The notes beneath the pieces are model-generated. The model saw nothing but the letters and a program-made list of their open reading frames with translations, did no database searches and had not been told where the DNA came from. Shown here piece after piece: positions 1 through 9,306 of a stretch of 41,449 nucleotides of DNA (the first letter of the stretch is position 1; each line of letters begins with the position of its first letter). The position numbers and the translations under genes are program-made. The stretch is from Anaerocolumna sp. (GTDB lineage Bacteria > Bacillota > Clostridia > Lachnospirales > Lachnospiraceae): assembly GCA_029256725.1 (NCBI GenBank), contig JAQSXJ010000076.1, positions 1 through 41,449 on the forward strand, written 5' to 3'.

Positions 1-256
1 GCCTTTGAGAATGTCTTTTTTTATGTTTAAATATCGGAATATTATTATACCATGAATATTTATTCCGTAAAATGCTTATCATTATAAATTTTGTGAAAAA
101 TCAATGATAAGACATAAGGAAATGCATTTACTTCACAGCGCTGAGTAATCCAATTATTAGATTATTCGGGCAGCTGGTAAAAATTGATAAATCTATTACT
201 TCTTTATTTATTAATATTACCGGTTGTAATTAATTTATTAGAAAAGAGGCGTGCGA
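1..256. other. upstream region of gltB
   Basis: No gene is seen here. The stretch is AT-rich and carries an inverted repeat: CTTATCATT at 75-83 and AATGATAAG at 103-111, a 9-bp stem with a 19-nt loop. A weak promoter is possible around TTGATA (184-189), but no convincing -10 at ideal spacing stands out. The inverted repeat could be a regulator site for gltBD; this is inference. Confidence 0.4.
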
Positions 257-3200
257 ATGGATAGATATGGCGTAGAGGAAACAAAACGTACATGTGAGGG
301 CTTATATGATCCCAGATTTGAACATGATAATTGCGGTATTGGTGCAGTTGTTAATATCAAGGGCGTTAAGACTCATGAAACAGTAGCCAATGCATTGAAG
401 ATTGTTGAGAATCTGGAACACCGTGCCGGTAAGGATGCGGAAGGAAAGACCGGTGATGGTGTAGGTATCCTGCTTCAGATATCCCATAAATTCTTCCTAA
501 AAGAAGCGGAAGCTCTTAACATCAGCTTAGGAGGAGAACGAAATTACGGAATCGGTATGTTCTTCTTTCCACAGGATGAGCTTTCCAGAAATCAGGCAAA
601 GAAGATGTTTGAGATTATTGTGGAAAAAGAAGGAATGGAGTTCTTAGGATGGAGAAAAGTTCCCATCGATCCTGAAATTCTTGGAACACAAGCTGTTGAA
701 TGTATGCCATGTATCATGCAGGGATTCGTTAAGAGACCATCAGGAGTTAAGAAGGGCTTAGACTTTGACCGCAGACTCTACATTGCAAGAAGGGTATTTG
801 AGCAGAGTAATGACAATACCTATGTTGTATCCTTATCCAGCCGTACCATTGTATATAAAGGAATGTTCCTGGTTAACCAGCTTCGTATGTTTTTTATAGA
901 TCTTCAGGATAAAGCTTATGAATCTGCTATTGCCATTGTTCATTCACGTTTTAGTACCAATACAAATCCAAGCTGGCAGAGAGCCCATCCCAACAGGCTT
1001 ATCGTACACAATGGAGAGATCAATACCATCAGAGGTAATGTAGATAAAATGCTTGCAAGGGAAGAGACCATGCAGTCCAAGTACCTGAACAAGGAACTGC
1101 ATAAGATACTTCCGGTAATCAATGCAGAAGGTTCAGATTCCGCCATGCTTGATAATGCACTTGAATTTCTTATTATGAGTGGAATGGATCTGCCTCTTGC
1201 AGTTATGATAACCATTCCGGAACCCTGGACCAACGATCAGAATATGAGCCAGGAGAAGAAGGATTTCTATCAGTATTATGCTACTATGATGGAACCCTGG
1301 GACGGACCGGCCTCCATCCTGTTCAGCGACGGAGATATTATGGGCGCTGTACTTGACCGTAACGGTTTAAGACCCTCCCGTTATTATATCACTGATGATG
1401 ACCATCTGGTTTTATCCTCAGAGGTAGGTGTACTGGATATCGCACCTGAAAAAATCGTGAAGAAGGAAAGACTTCGTCCTGGTAAGATGCTCTTAGTAGA
1501 TACGGTAAAGGGCTGTGTAATTGATGACGAAGATCTTAAGAACAGCTATGCTGGCGGAAGTCCTTACGGTGAATGGCTGGACAGCAATCTGGTGAAGCTA
1601 AAAGATCTTCACATTCCCAACAAGAAAGTATGGGAGTATGACGATGAGGAAAGAGCAAGGCTTCAGAAGGCCTTTGGCTATACCTATGAAGATTACAGGA
1701 CTACAATCCTTCCTATGGCAAGAACCGGTGCAGAGCCGGTAGCGGCTATGGGTGCAGACAGTCCCCTGCCCATCCTGTCAAAGAGCAATCCTCCTTTGTT
1801 CAGTTATTTCAGACAGCTCTTTGCTCAGGTAACAAATCCTCCTATTGATGCTATCAGAGAAGAAATCGTAACTTCTACAGATGTATATATTGGAGAAGAC
1901 GGAAATCTTCTGGAGGAATGTGCAGAAAACTGTAAAGTACTTAAGATTCACAACCCCATCCTTACAAGCACCGATCTTCTAAAGATCAAGTCCATGAAGA
2001 TACCGGGCTTTAAGGTGGAAACCATTCCGATTATTTATTATAAGAATACCTCTTTAGAGAGAGCGATTGATCATATATTCGTAGAAGCTGACCGTGCATA
2101 TAAGGAAGGAGCTAATATACTGATCCTATCCGACAGAGGTGTGGATGAGAACCATGTAGCGATTCCTTCACTGTTAGCGGTATCTGCTATGCAGCAGCAT
2201 CTGGTAAGAACCAAGAAGAGAACAGCAGTTGCTATGATATTAGAAAGTGCTGAACCCAGAGAAGTACATCATTATGCAACTCTTTTAGGCTATGGAGCCT
2301 GTGCGGTTAATCCTTATCTGGCTCAGGAATCCATCAAACAGCTTATTTCCAACAATATGCTGGATAAAGATTACTATGCAGCGGTAAATGATTACAATAA
2401 GGCAATCTTAAAAGGAATTGTAAAGATAGCCTCCAAAATGGGTATTTCAACAATTCAGTCCTATCAGGGTTCCAAGATATTTGAAGCAATCGGAATCTGC
2501 AAGAATGTAATTGACAGGTATTTTACTGATACGGTAAGCCGTATTGAAGGAATTTCCATAAAGGATATTGAGAAACAGGTAGATGAGCTTCATACCAAAG
2601 CTTTCGATCCCCTTGGACTTAATGCGGATCTGACCCTTGATAACAGCGGTAATCATAAATTAAGAAGCGGTAAAGAAGAACATCTGTATAATCCTCAGAC
2701 CATACATCTGCTTCAGAAGGCAACCAGAAATGGTGACTATGAATCCTTTAAGGAATACACGAAGCTTATTGAGAAGGAAGAGGAAGGCATCAACTTAAGA
2801 GGTCTTTTGGATTTTAAATTCCCGGAAGCAGGCATTCCCATAGAAGAAGTAGAGAGTGTTGACTCCATTGTGAAACGCTTTAAGACCGGTGCTATGTCCT
2901 ATGGTTCTATTTCACAGGAAGCACACGAGACCTTGGCTATCGCTATGAATATGTTGTCTGGTAAATCCAACAGCGGTGAAGGCGGTGAGAGCTTAGAACG
3001 TCTGAAGGTTTCAAAGGACGGACTGAATAAATGTTCTGCCATCAAACAGGTAGCCTCCGGACGATTTGGTGTAACCAGCCAGTACCTGGTAAGTGCAAAG
3101 GAAATCCAGATAAAGATGGCACAGGGAGCAAAACCCGGTGAAGGCGGTCAGCTGCCGGCTGAAAAAGTATATCCCTGGGTTGCGAAAACAAGACATTCAA

Positions 3201-4819
3201 CTCCTGGTGTAGGTTTAATTTCTCCGCCTCCTCATCATGATATCTATTCCATTGAGGATTTGGCACAGTTGATTTATGACCTTAAGAACTCCAATAAAGA
3301 TGCAAGAATCTCTGTCAAACTGGTTTCAGAAGCAGGAGTTGGAACCGTTGCAGCAGGTGTTGCCAAAGCAGGTGCACAGGTTATCCTGATCTCAGGCTTT
3401 GACGGCGGTACAGGTGCTGCACCCAGAAATTCCATACACAATGCCGGCCTTCCCTGGGAGTTAGGTCTTGCAGAGACCCATCAGACACTAATAATGAATG
3501 GACTTCGTTCCAGAGTAATGGTAGAGACTGACGGTAAGCTTATGTCAGGAAGAGACGTTGTTATTGCAGCACTACTTGGTGCGGAGGAATTCGGTTTTGC
3601 AACTGCTCCCCTGGTAACCTTAGGCTGTGTCATGATGCGTGTATGTAATCTTGATACCTGCCCAGTAGGTGTTGCTACCCAGAATCCTGAACTGCGTAAG
3701 AACTTTAAGGGTAAGCCTGAATATGTAATCAACTTCATGCGCTTTATTGCAGAAGAAGTAAGAGAATATATGGCAAGACTTGGTGTGCGTAAACTTGAGG
3801 AACTGGTAGGAAGAAGCGAGCTGTTAAAAGAAAAAGAAAACGCAATGACTGGAAGAGCAGCAAGAATTGACCTATCTAAGATCCTTAATAATCCCTTTGC
3901 AGGAGACAATGAAAAAGGTCATTTCGATCCCAGCAAGGTATATAATTTTGAACTGGAAAAGACCATTGATGAGAGGATTCTCTTAAAGAAACTTAAGAGT
4001 GCTATAGCTGCCGGACAATCTAAGACGGTTGAGGTGGAAGTATCCAATATCGATCGTACTTTCGGAACCATCTTAGGTTCAGAAATCACCAAAGCACACG
4101 GCACTACTCTGGAAGAGGATACTTACGTTATTAAATGCCAGGGAAGCGGCGGACAGAGTTTCGGTGCATTCATTCCGAAGGGACTTACCCTTGCGTTATC
4201 CGGTGATAGTAATGATTATTTCGGAAAAGGACTCTCTGGCGGAAAGCTGGTAGTATATCCTCCAAAAGGAACGAAATTCGAAGCAGATAAGAACATCATT
4301 ATCGGTAATGTTGCTCTTTACGGTGCTACGAGTGGTAAGGTATTTATAAACGGTGTTGCGGGAGAACGTTTCTGTGTACGTAATTCCGGAGCCAGCGCTG
4401 TTGTCGAAGGTGTAGGCGACCACGGCTGTGAATATATGACTGGCGGAAGAGTTGTAGTACTTGGTACTACCGGTAAGAACTTTGCAGCAGGTATGAGCGG
4501 CGGTATTGCTTACGTACTGGACGAAGGCAGCAATTTATATAAGAAGCTTAACAAGGAAATGGTATCCATGGAAGCTGTAACAGAGAAGTATGATGTTCTG
4601 GAATTAAAGAGTATGATTACGGAACATGTGGAGAGAACCGGATCCTTAAAGGGCAAGGATATCTTAGAGAATTTCATGGATTATCTGCCTAAATTTAAGA
4701 AGATTATTCCTTATGATTACAGTCGTATGCTTATGACCATTGTACAGATGGAAGAAAAGGGCTTAAGCAGCGAACAGGCACAAATAGAGGCATTCTTTGC
4801 CAACACCAGGACAGTATAA
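257..4819 (+). CDS. gltB: glutamate synthase large (alpha) subunit
   Basis: This is the large subunit of glutamate synthase, which converts glutamine and 2-oxoglutarate to two glutamates in the cytoplasm, with electrons from the GltD partner. The protein is 1520 aa, the usual length. From the N-terminus it has a short propeptide, a class II glutamine amidotransferase domain whose catalytic cysteine is Cys26 (DNC|GIGAV context), a central domain, an FMN-binding synthase domain, a 3Fe-4S cysteine cluster in the CVMMRVCNLDTCPVG segment (C-x5-C-x4-C), and a C-terminal GXGXG beta-helix domain. An in-frame GTG lies 6 nt upstream at 251, but the AGAGG ribosome binding site at 245-249 is only 1 nt from it and 7 nt from the ATG at 257, so ATG 257 is preferred. 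gltD follows 94 nt downstream, so the two are probably one operon feeding ammonia assimilation. Confidence 0.97.
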   Translation: MDRYGVEETKRTCEGLYDPRFEHDNCGIGAVVNIKGVKTHETVANALKIVENLEHRAGKDAEGKTGDGVGILLQISHKFFLKEAEALNISLGGERNYGIGMFFFPQDELSRNQAKKMFEIIVEKEGMEFLGWRKVPIDPEILGTQAVECMPCIMQGFVKRPSGVKKGLDFDRRLYIARRVFEQSNDNTYVVSLSSRTIVYKGMFLVNQLRMFFIDLQDKAYESAIAIVHSRFSTNTNPSWQRAHPNRLIVHNGEINTIRGNVDKMLAREETMQSKYLNKELHKILPVINAEGSDSAMLDNALEFLIMSGMDLPLAVMITIPEPWTNDQNMSQEKKDFYQYYATMMEPWDGPASILFSDGDIMGAVLDRNGLRPSRYYITDDDHLVLSSEVGVLDIAPEKIVKKERLRPGKMLLVDTVKGCVIDDEDLKNSYAGGSPYGEWLDSNLVKLKDLHIPNKKVWEYDDEERARLQKAFGYTYEDYRTTILPMARTGAEPVAAMGADSPLPILSKSNPPLFSYFRQLFAQVTNPPIDAIREEIVTSTDVYIGEDGNLLEECAENCKVLKIHNPILTSTDLLKIKSMKIPGFKVETIPIIYYKNTSLERAIDHIFVEADRAYKEGANILILSDRGVDENHVAIPSLLAVSAMQQHLVRTKKRTAVAMILESAEPREVHHYATLLGYGACAVNPYLAQESIKQLISNNMLDKDYYAAVNDYNKAILKGIVKIASKMGISTIQSYQGSKIFEAIGICKNVIDRYFTDTVSRIEGISIKDIEKQVDELHTKAFDPLGLNADLTLDNSGNHKLRSGKEEHLYNPQTIHLLQKATRNGDYESFKEYTKLIEKEEEGINLRGLLDFKFPEAGIPIEEVESVDSIVKRFKTGAMSYGSISQEAHETLAIAMNMLSGKSNSGEGGESLERLKVSKDGLNKCSAIKQVASGRFGVTSQYLVSAKEIQIKMAQGAKPGEGGQLPAEKVYPWVAKTRHSTPGVGLISPPPHHDIYSIEDLAQLIYDLKNSNKDARISVKLVSEAGVGTVAAGVAKAGAQVILISGFDGGTGAAPRNSIHNAGLPWELGLAETHQTLIMNGLRSRVMVETDGKLMSGRDVVIAALLGAEEFGFATAPLVTLGCVMMRVCNLDTCPVGVATQNPELRKNFKGKPEYVINFMRFIAEEVREYMARLGVRKLEELVGRSELLKEKENAMTGRAARIDLSKILNNPFAGDNEKGHFDPSKVYNFELEKTIDERILLKKLKSAIAAGQSKTVEVEVSNIDRTFGTILGSEITKAHGTTLEEDTYVIKCQGSGGQSFGAFIPKGLTLALSGDSNDYFGKGLSGGKLVVYPPKGTKFEADKNIIIGNVALYGATSGKVFINGVAGERFCVRNSGASAVVEGVGDHGCEYMTGGRVVVLGTTGKNFAAGMSGGIAYVLDEGSNLYKKLNKEMVSMEAVTEKYDVLELKSMITEHVERTGSLKGKDILENFMDYLPKFKKIIPYDYSRMLMTIVQMEEKGLSSEQAQIEAFFANTRTV

Positions 4820-4913
4820 ATTATGAATGAACATAATTTATTTAGGGGCCTGCGAAATCCTCGGCGTAAACTTGCGGCTCGTTGGGGCATGAAGACTAAG
4901 GAGGTAGGAAGCA

Positions 4914-6398
4914 ATGGGTAAACCAACAGGATTTATGGAATATGACAGAAAGCTGAGTAAAGGACTTGCGCCCGAAGAACGTATCAAGAACTTTGACGAA
5001 TTCCACATTCCTCTGCCAAAGGAGGAGCAAAGGATACAGGGAGCAAGATGTATGGATTGCGGCGTACCTTTCTGCCAGTCGGGAGTTATCCTAAATGGAA
5101 TGACCTCCGGTTGTCCTTTAAATAACCTTGTACCGGAATGGAATGATCTGTTATACAATGGAAATATGAATCAGGCGTTAAACCGCTTGTTTAAGACAAA
5201 TAATTTCCCTGAATTTACCGGTCGTGTATGTCCGGCTCCCTGTGAGCCGGCCTGCACCTGTAATGTGGCCACCACTCCGGTAGCAATTAAGGAAAATGAG
5301 TTAAGTATTATAGAGAATGGTTATAAAGCAGGTTTTATCACTGCACAGCCCCCCAAGGTTAGAACCGGTAAGAAAGTTGCCGTTATCGGCTCCGGGCCTT
5401 CCGGTCTTGCAGCGGCAGACCAACTGAATAAACGCGGTCACCAGGTAACAGTATTTGAACGTTCCGATCGTATAGGTGGGCTGCTGATGTATGGCATCCC
5501 AAATATGAAACTGGAGAAACACGTTATTGATCGTAAAGTAAACCTGATGAAAGAAGAAGGTGTAACCTATATCACAGGCGCTAATGTAGGTAAAGATATC
5601 AAGGTATCTGAATTAAAGAAAGAATATGACAGCATCATCTTAGCATGCGGTGCCTCAAAGCCCAGAGATATCAAAGCTCCCGGAAGGGAAGCTAAGGGAA
5701 TCCATTTTGCAGTGGATTTCTTAAAGGGTGTTACTAAGAGCTTATTGGATTCTAATTTCGAAGACGGTGCCTGCATCAATACCAAGGGTAAGAACGTAAT
5801 CGTAATCGGCGGCGGTGATACCGGTAACGACTGTGTTGGTACCAGTGTAAGACAGGGAGCTAAATCTGTTCTACAGATTGAAATGATGCCTAAACCTCCG
5901 GAAACCAGAAGGGAAGACAATCCATGGCCCGAATGGCCCAAGGTATTAAAGACCGACTACGGCCAGGAGGAAGCCATTGCAGTATATGGCAACGATCCGA
6001 GAGTTTATGAGTCAACGGTGAAAGAATTTATAGCAGATAAAGACGGCAATCTGATCAAAGTTAAGATTGTGAAGCTTTGCAGCAAATTCAATGCTGAAAC
6101 AAAGAGGTTTCAGATGGAAGAGGTTCCGGGCAGTGAATATGAAGTAAATGCAGATTATGTATTTATTGCAGCAGGTTTCCTCGGAACAGAAGAATATGTG
6201 GCAAAAGCCTTTGGTGTTGAGTTAAATGCAAGAACCAATGTTGCTACAGACGAAGGCAAATATCAAACCAGTCAGGAGAAAATATTTGTAACCGGTGATA
6301 TGCACAGAGGGCAGAGTCTGGTAGTATGGGCAATCAGAGAAGGCAGAGAAGTTGCTATGGCTGTGGATGAACGTCTGATGGGGTATAGTAATCTGTAA
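4914..6398 (+). CDS. gltD: glutamate synthase small (beta) subunit
   Basis: This is the NAD(P)H-oxidising small subunit that passes electrons to GltB. It has 494 aa, normal for the family. The N-terminal region holds cysteine clusters for two 4Fe-4S centres: Cys46 and Cys49 in RCMDCGVPFCQ, a further Cys in SGCPLNN, and the group VCPAPCEPACTC near residue 105. An FAD-binding Rossmann motif (VAVIGSGPSGLAAA) lies near residue 150, and a second dinucleotide-binding motif (VIVIGGGDTGNDC) near residue 295. A strong AAGGAGG ribosome binding site at 4898-4904 supports the ATG. It follows gltB with no terminator between them and is closed by the hairpin at 6412. Confidence 0.96.
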   Translation: MGKPTGFMEYDRKLSKGLAPEERIKNFDEFHIPLPKEEQRIQGARCMDCGVPFCQSGVILNGMTSGCPLNNLVPEWNDLLYNGNMNQALNRLFKTNNFPEFTGRVCPAPCEPACTCNVATTPVAIKENELSIIENGYKAGFITAQPPKVRTGKKVAVIGSGPSGLAAADQLNKRGHQVTVFERSDRIGGLLMYGIPNMKLEKHVIDRKVNLMKEEGVTYITGANVGKDIKVSELKKEYDSIILACGASKPRDIKAPGREAKGIHFAVDFLKGVTKSLLDSNFEDGACINTKGKNVIVIGGGDTGNDCVGTSVRQGAKSVLQIEMMPKPPETRREDNPWPEWPKVLKTDYGQEEAIAVYGNDPRVYESTVKEFIADKDGNLIKVKIVKLCSKFNAETKRFQMEEVPGSEYEVNADYVFIAAGFLGTEEYVAKAFGVELNARTNVATDEGKYQTSQEKIFVTGDMHRGQSLVVWAIREGREVAMAVDERLMGYSNL

Positions 6399-6411
6399 GA
6401 TAAGAAAAATG

Positions 6412-6447
6412 GGAGTGGTGCTGTTTTATGTGGGCATCACTCCTTTT
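6412..6447 (+). terminator. terminator of gltBD
   Basis: GGAGTGGTGC (6412-6421) pairs with GCATCACTCC (6434-6443), with one G-T pair, over a 12-nt loop, and is followed at once by TTTT. It lies 14 nt after the gltD stop and fits a Rho-independent terminator. Confidence 0.8.
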
Positions 6448-6754
6448 ATGTATTAGAGTTAGATAATATATATTATAACGGGTTGTTTGTGAGTTTAATT
6501 AGATAAATATGACGTAGCTAAGTAACCTCAATAAAATCAATGAAAAAAATATCTCAGAAACTAGATGTACCATGTAAAAGAACAAAGCAGGTTGTTTACC
6601 AGGTGATAAATCTAAAAATCCTGCAAAGGTGCTAAATAAAAGGGTTTATCAAAATATACTGAAAAAGTGGTTTGCCTGGTAAAATATTATAAATATATTG
6701 ATTTTACTGTAAATTTAGAGTAACCTTAATATAATATTTATAGTAAATATGTGG
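6448..6754 (+). other. AT-rich gap and probable CRISPR leader
   Basis: No coding region is seen. The stretch directly before the first CRISPR repeat is AT-rich without stop-free frames, as expected for a leader. The repeats degrade at the far end (6950-6979), which places the leader on this side. No cas gene is found here or anywhere else in the window. Confidence 0.45.
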
Positions 6755-6979
6755 ATAAAACCAAAACATGAGATGTATTGAAATGGTCAAACGTTTGCTA
6801 ATGGTAAGTTGAATCTTACATAAAACCAAAACATGAGATGTATTGAAATAGTTTAATATTGCTATGTGTTGAATTCTAAGATTCATAAAACCAAAACATG
6901 AGATGTATTGAAATTTTATTGGATCTGCGATAGCACTGTAACCCATAAAATAGAACCAAAACATGAGATGTATAAAATG
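6755..6979 (+). CRISPR. small CRISPR array, 4 repeats and 3 spacers, type I-B style repeat
   Basis: A 30-nt repeat occurs at 6755-6784, 6820-6849 and 6885-6914 with no mismatch, and as a degenerate last copy at 6950-6979 (one change near the start, four changes in the last six bases). The core is CCAAAACATGAGATGTATTG, and the 3' end is ATTGAAAT. The three spacers (6785-6819, 6850-6884, 6915-6949) are all exactly 35 nt and differ from each other. The ACATGAGATGTATT core and the 3' AAAT are like repeats of clostridial type I-B systems known to me; that subtype call is from memory, not a search. Decay of the last repeat sets the reading direction as plus. No cas genes are present, so the array would depend on Cas proteins encoded elsewhere or be a relic. 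The spacers do not match anything I could see in this window. Confidence 0.92.
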
Positions 6980-7111
6980 TAGACCCAATAAACATAATCA
7001 ACGGTAGTTTACTAAATTGAACCCAAAAGTATGGAATTGAAATTCATTTTAAATGCAATCCTTTTATGCCTTAGGATAACCCAAATCTAACTGTAACATG
7101 GTAGTGGTGGT

Positions 7112-7135
7112 CGGTAGCTGAGAAATCAGCTACCG
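7112..7135. repeat. perfect hairpin with GAAA loop
   Basis: CGGTAGCTGA (7112-7121) and TCAGCTACCG (7126-7135) form a perfect 10-bp stem closed by a GAAA tetraloop. It lies between the CRISPR array and the 3' end of trpB. There is no T-run on either side, so it is not a classical terminator, although it may still stop or protect the minus-strand trpB transcript. Confidence 0.6.
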
Positions 7136-7195
7136 CCTATTACATAACTATGATAAACTATCACATAAAATTAAAATGGTTCCACCATGCTACAT

Positions 7196-8572
7196 TCACT
7201 GTATCCCAGGAATCTTTGGCAATCCATTAAAACCAATAGCCAGATCCTCGTCTGTCGGTATATAATCTGTCATCTTACCACTCATATAAGCATTATAAGC
7301 TGTCATATCAAAATATCCTGTTCCGGTAAGTCCGAACAATATCGTCTTAGCTTCTCCAGTCTCCTTGCATTTTAGCGCTTCATTTATTGCACCTAGAATT
7401 GCATGAGAAGATTCCGGTGCTGGCAGGATAGTCTCCTGCTTGGCGAAGAGAGTAGCCGCTTCAAATACCTTAGTCTGCTCTACAGAAACTGCTTCCATAT
7501 AACCGTCATGATACAATTTGGATAATATAGGAGACATGCCGTGATATCTTAAGCCACCTGCATGGTTGGCAGAAGGAACAAAACCGCTACCCAGAGTATA
7601 CATCTTAGCAAGTGGTGTGATTTTACCTGTATCACAGAAGTCGTAGGCATATTTTCCCCTGGTTAAGGAAGGACAGGAAGCAGGTTCTACAGCAATTATT
7701 CTGGGATTGGCTTTCCCGGTCAATTTATCCTGCATGAATGGTGCAATAAGACCGCCAAGATTGGAGCCGCCACCGGCACAGCCAATTACAATATCAGGAT
7801 ATTCATCGATTAGTTCCATTGCTTTCTTGGATTCCAAACCAATTATAGATTGATGGAGCAATACCTGATTTAGCACGGAACCTAGGACATATCGACAGCC
7901 GGGAGTAGTAACCGCTTTTTCCACAGCCTCTGAGATGGCGCAGCCAAGGCTGCCTGTGGTGTCAGGATCAACAGCCAGAATAGCACGACCTGCATTGGTG
8001 GTATCACTGGGGCTTGGGTATATCTTTCCATCAAAAGTTTCAATGATTGCTCGTCTGAAGGGTTTCTGTTCATAAGAGCACTTTACCATGTATACTGTCA
8101 GCGGAATGTTGTAGTAGGCGCAGGCTTCTGATAAAGCGGTACCCCATTGTCCGGCACCGGTTTCCGTAGTCAGGCTGGTCAGCCCCTGTTCTTTGGCATA
8201 ATAAGCCTGTGCAACTGCTGAATTTAATTTATGGCTTCCGGAAGTATTATTTCCTTCAAACTTATAATATATCTTAGCAGGAGTTCCCAGGTATTTCTCC
8301 AAATTGTATGCCCGGATTAAAGGAGAAGGCCGGTACATCTTATAAAACTCCTGGATTTCTTCAGGGATATCAATATAGCGAGTGGTGTTATCCATTTCCT
8401 GCTTCGCCAGTTTTTCGCAGAAAACCGGATATAGATCCTCCACAGTAGCAGGTTGATTCGTAGCAGGATTTAACATGGGTTCCGGCAGTTCTTTCATGTC
8501 AGCGCGAAGATTATACCAGCTGGTAGGCATTTGCTCCTCGGTAAGATAAATTCTGTGTGGTATTTTTGCCAT
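7196..8572 (-). CDS. trpB: tryptophan synthase beta chain, TrpB2 type
   Basis: This PLP enzyme joins indole and serine to give tryptophan. The protein is 458 aa, longer than classical TrpB1 (about 400 aa). It matches the TrpB2 / TrpB-like family, with the opening MAKIPHRIYLTEEQMPTSWY and an N-terminal extension. The PLP lysine is Lys115 in NNTSGSHKLNSA, and the phosphate-binding glycine loop GCAGGGSNLGG lies further on. An in-frame ATG 21 codons upstream would give a longer form, but AAAGGAG lies about 9 nt before the ATG at 8572-8570, so that start is chosen. There is no trpA or other trp gene beside it. The gene follows a tryptophan T-box leader, so it should be switched on when tRNA-Trp is uncharged. 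A TrpB2 without TrpA is often thought to salvage free indole; that role is inference here. Confidence 0.95.
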   Translation of the reverse strand: MAKIPHRIYLTEEQMPTSWYNLRADMKELPEPMLNPATNQPATVEDLYPVFCEKLAKQEMDNTTRYIDIPEEIQEFYKMYRPSPLIRAYNLEKYLGTPAKIYYKFEGNNTSGSHKLNSAVAQAYYAKEQGLTSLTTETGAGQWGTALSEACAYYNIPLTVYMVKCSYEQKPFRRAIIETFDGKIYPSPSDTTNAGRAILAVDPDTTGSLGCAISEAVEKAVTTPGCRYVLGSVLNQVLLHQSIIGLESKKAMELIDEYPDIVIGCAGGGSNLGGLIAPFMQDKLTGKANPRIIAVEPASCPSLTRGKYAYDFCDTGKITPLAKMYTLGSGFVPSANHAGGLRYHGMSPILSKLYHDGYMEAVSVEQTKVFEAATLFAKQETILPAPESSHAILGAINEALKCKETGEAKTILFGLTGTGYFDMTAYNAYMSGKMTDYIPTDEDLAIGFNGLPKIPGIQ

Positions 8573-8640
8573 AATATTTGCTCCTTTCGAGATAAAATAA
8601 TTATTTTGGCTTTGCCAGGTGTACGCTGTCTTCATTTATA

Positions 8641-8926
8641 ACAATAAAAAAAGACCTCTGTCACAGTATAAATATACTGGGACAAAAGTCTAAAACTTCT
8701 GCGGTACCACCCATTTTGATGCACGAAAGCATCCTCTTATTCCATATACAGCCTATATATGCTTCCTTGGTAACGAGTGAAGATCTCGTCAGGCATTACT
8801 CAGCCATAGCCTTTCTTCCTGCCCTCTTAAGTCCATTCAGCAAAATCCTTGCTGCCGCAATTCCACCACCTGCGGCTCTCTTTAAACAGAATATCCTGCT
8901 TACTACTCTTAATCAACGGTTTAGAT
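8641..8926 (-). promoter_or_regulatory. T-box riboswitch, tryptophan specific, leader of trpB2
   Basis: On the minus strand the leader contains the T-box antiterminator core TGGGTGGTACCGC (8701-8713). A terminator follows: AGAC..TTTTGTC.CCAGTATA pairs with TACTG.TGACAGAGGTCT at 8651-8691, followed by a T-run at 8645-8651. Upstream is a Stem I with an AGTA element, a GAGAG segment and GGTGG. The likely specifier is TGG in the context GAATGGAC (8833-8835), the tryptophan codon, in agreement with the gene it controls. Uncharged tRNA-Trp would stabilise the antiterminator and allow trpB transcription. Confidence 0.92.
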
Positions 8927-8932
8927 ACACTC

Positions 8933-8961
8933 AGTATATCCTTGGTATTGGATTTTGTCAA
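8933..8961 (-). promoter_or_regulatory. sigma-A promoter of the T-box leader and trpB2
   Basis: Read on the minus strand, -35 TTGACA (8956-8961) and -10 TATACT (8933-8938) are separated by exactly 17 bp. Transcription should start near 8926, at the beginning of T-box Stem I. Confidence 0.88.
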
Positions 8962-9052
8962 TTGTAAAATTATTATATTAATAGAATATTTATTAGTATG
9001 AAGATAAACAGACAGGAGAACACTTAGAGTTTGTTTCATTCATACCATCTTC

Positions 9053-9117
9053 AAACAGCATCTAGAAATATTAATTGAAACAGCATCTAGAAATACTATT
9101 TGAAACAGCATCTGGCG
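9053..9117. repeat. 25-bp tandem repeat, about 2.6 copies
   Basis: Copies start at 9053, 9078 and 9103 with AAACAGCATCT and continue AGAAATA(T/C)TA before the next copy; the third copy is partial. It lies in the gap between the divergent trpB2 leader and the alarmone synthetase gene. Function unknown. Confidence 0.8.
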
Positions 9118-9306
9118 ATAACTAAAATCTGTGTGCTATTTAACTAAAATATCAGCCAAAATATTCCTAAAATGCGGCTATAATACTGGTTGAAAGGCTG
9201 CAAAAGTGATAAAATAAAACTATCCCAATGAGGCTTTAAGTAGTTTTAAGGTTAAGAAGGTATACTTTCCATAGCAAAAGACATTCATATTGAACGGAGG
9301 GATACC

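Noticed and set aside
3042..3266. Minus-strand ORFs inside gltB and other long genes
   Set aside because: They run antisense to strongly conserved coding sequence and have no independent support.
6704..6988. Minus-strand ORF over the CRISPR array with repeated HLMFWFY segments
   Set aside because: The repeated peptide is the translated CRISPR repeat; there is no ribosome binding site, and the array explains it.
7112..7135. GAAA hairpin as terminator of trpB2
   Set aside because: No T-run on either strand; kept only as an inverted repeat.
8716..8967. Plus-strand ORF over the T-box leader
   Set aside because: It covers a well-supported structured leader and promoter on the other strand and has no recognisable protein motif.
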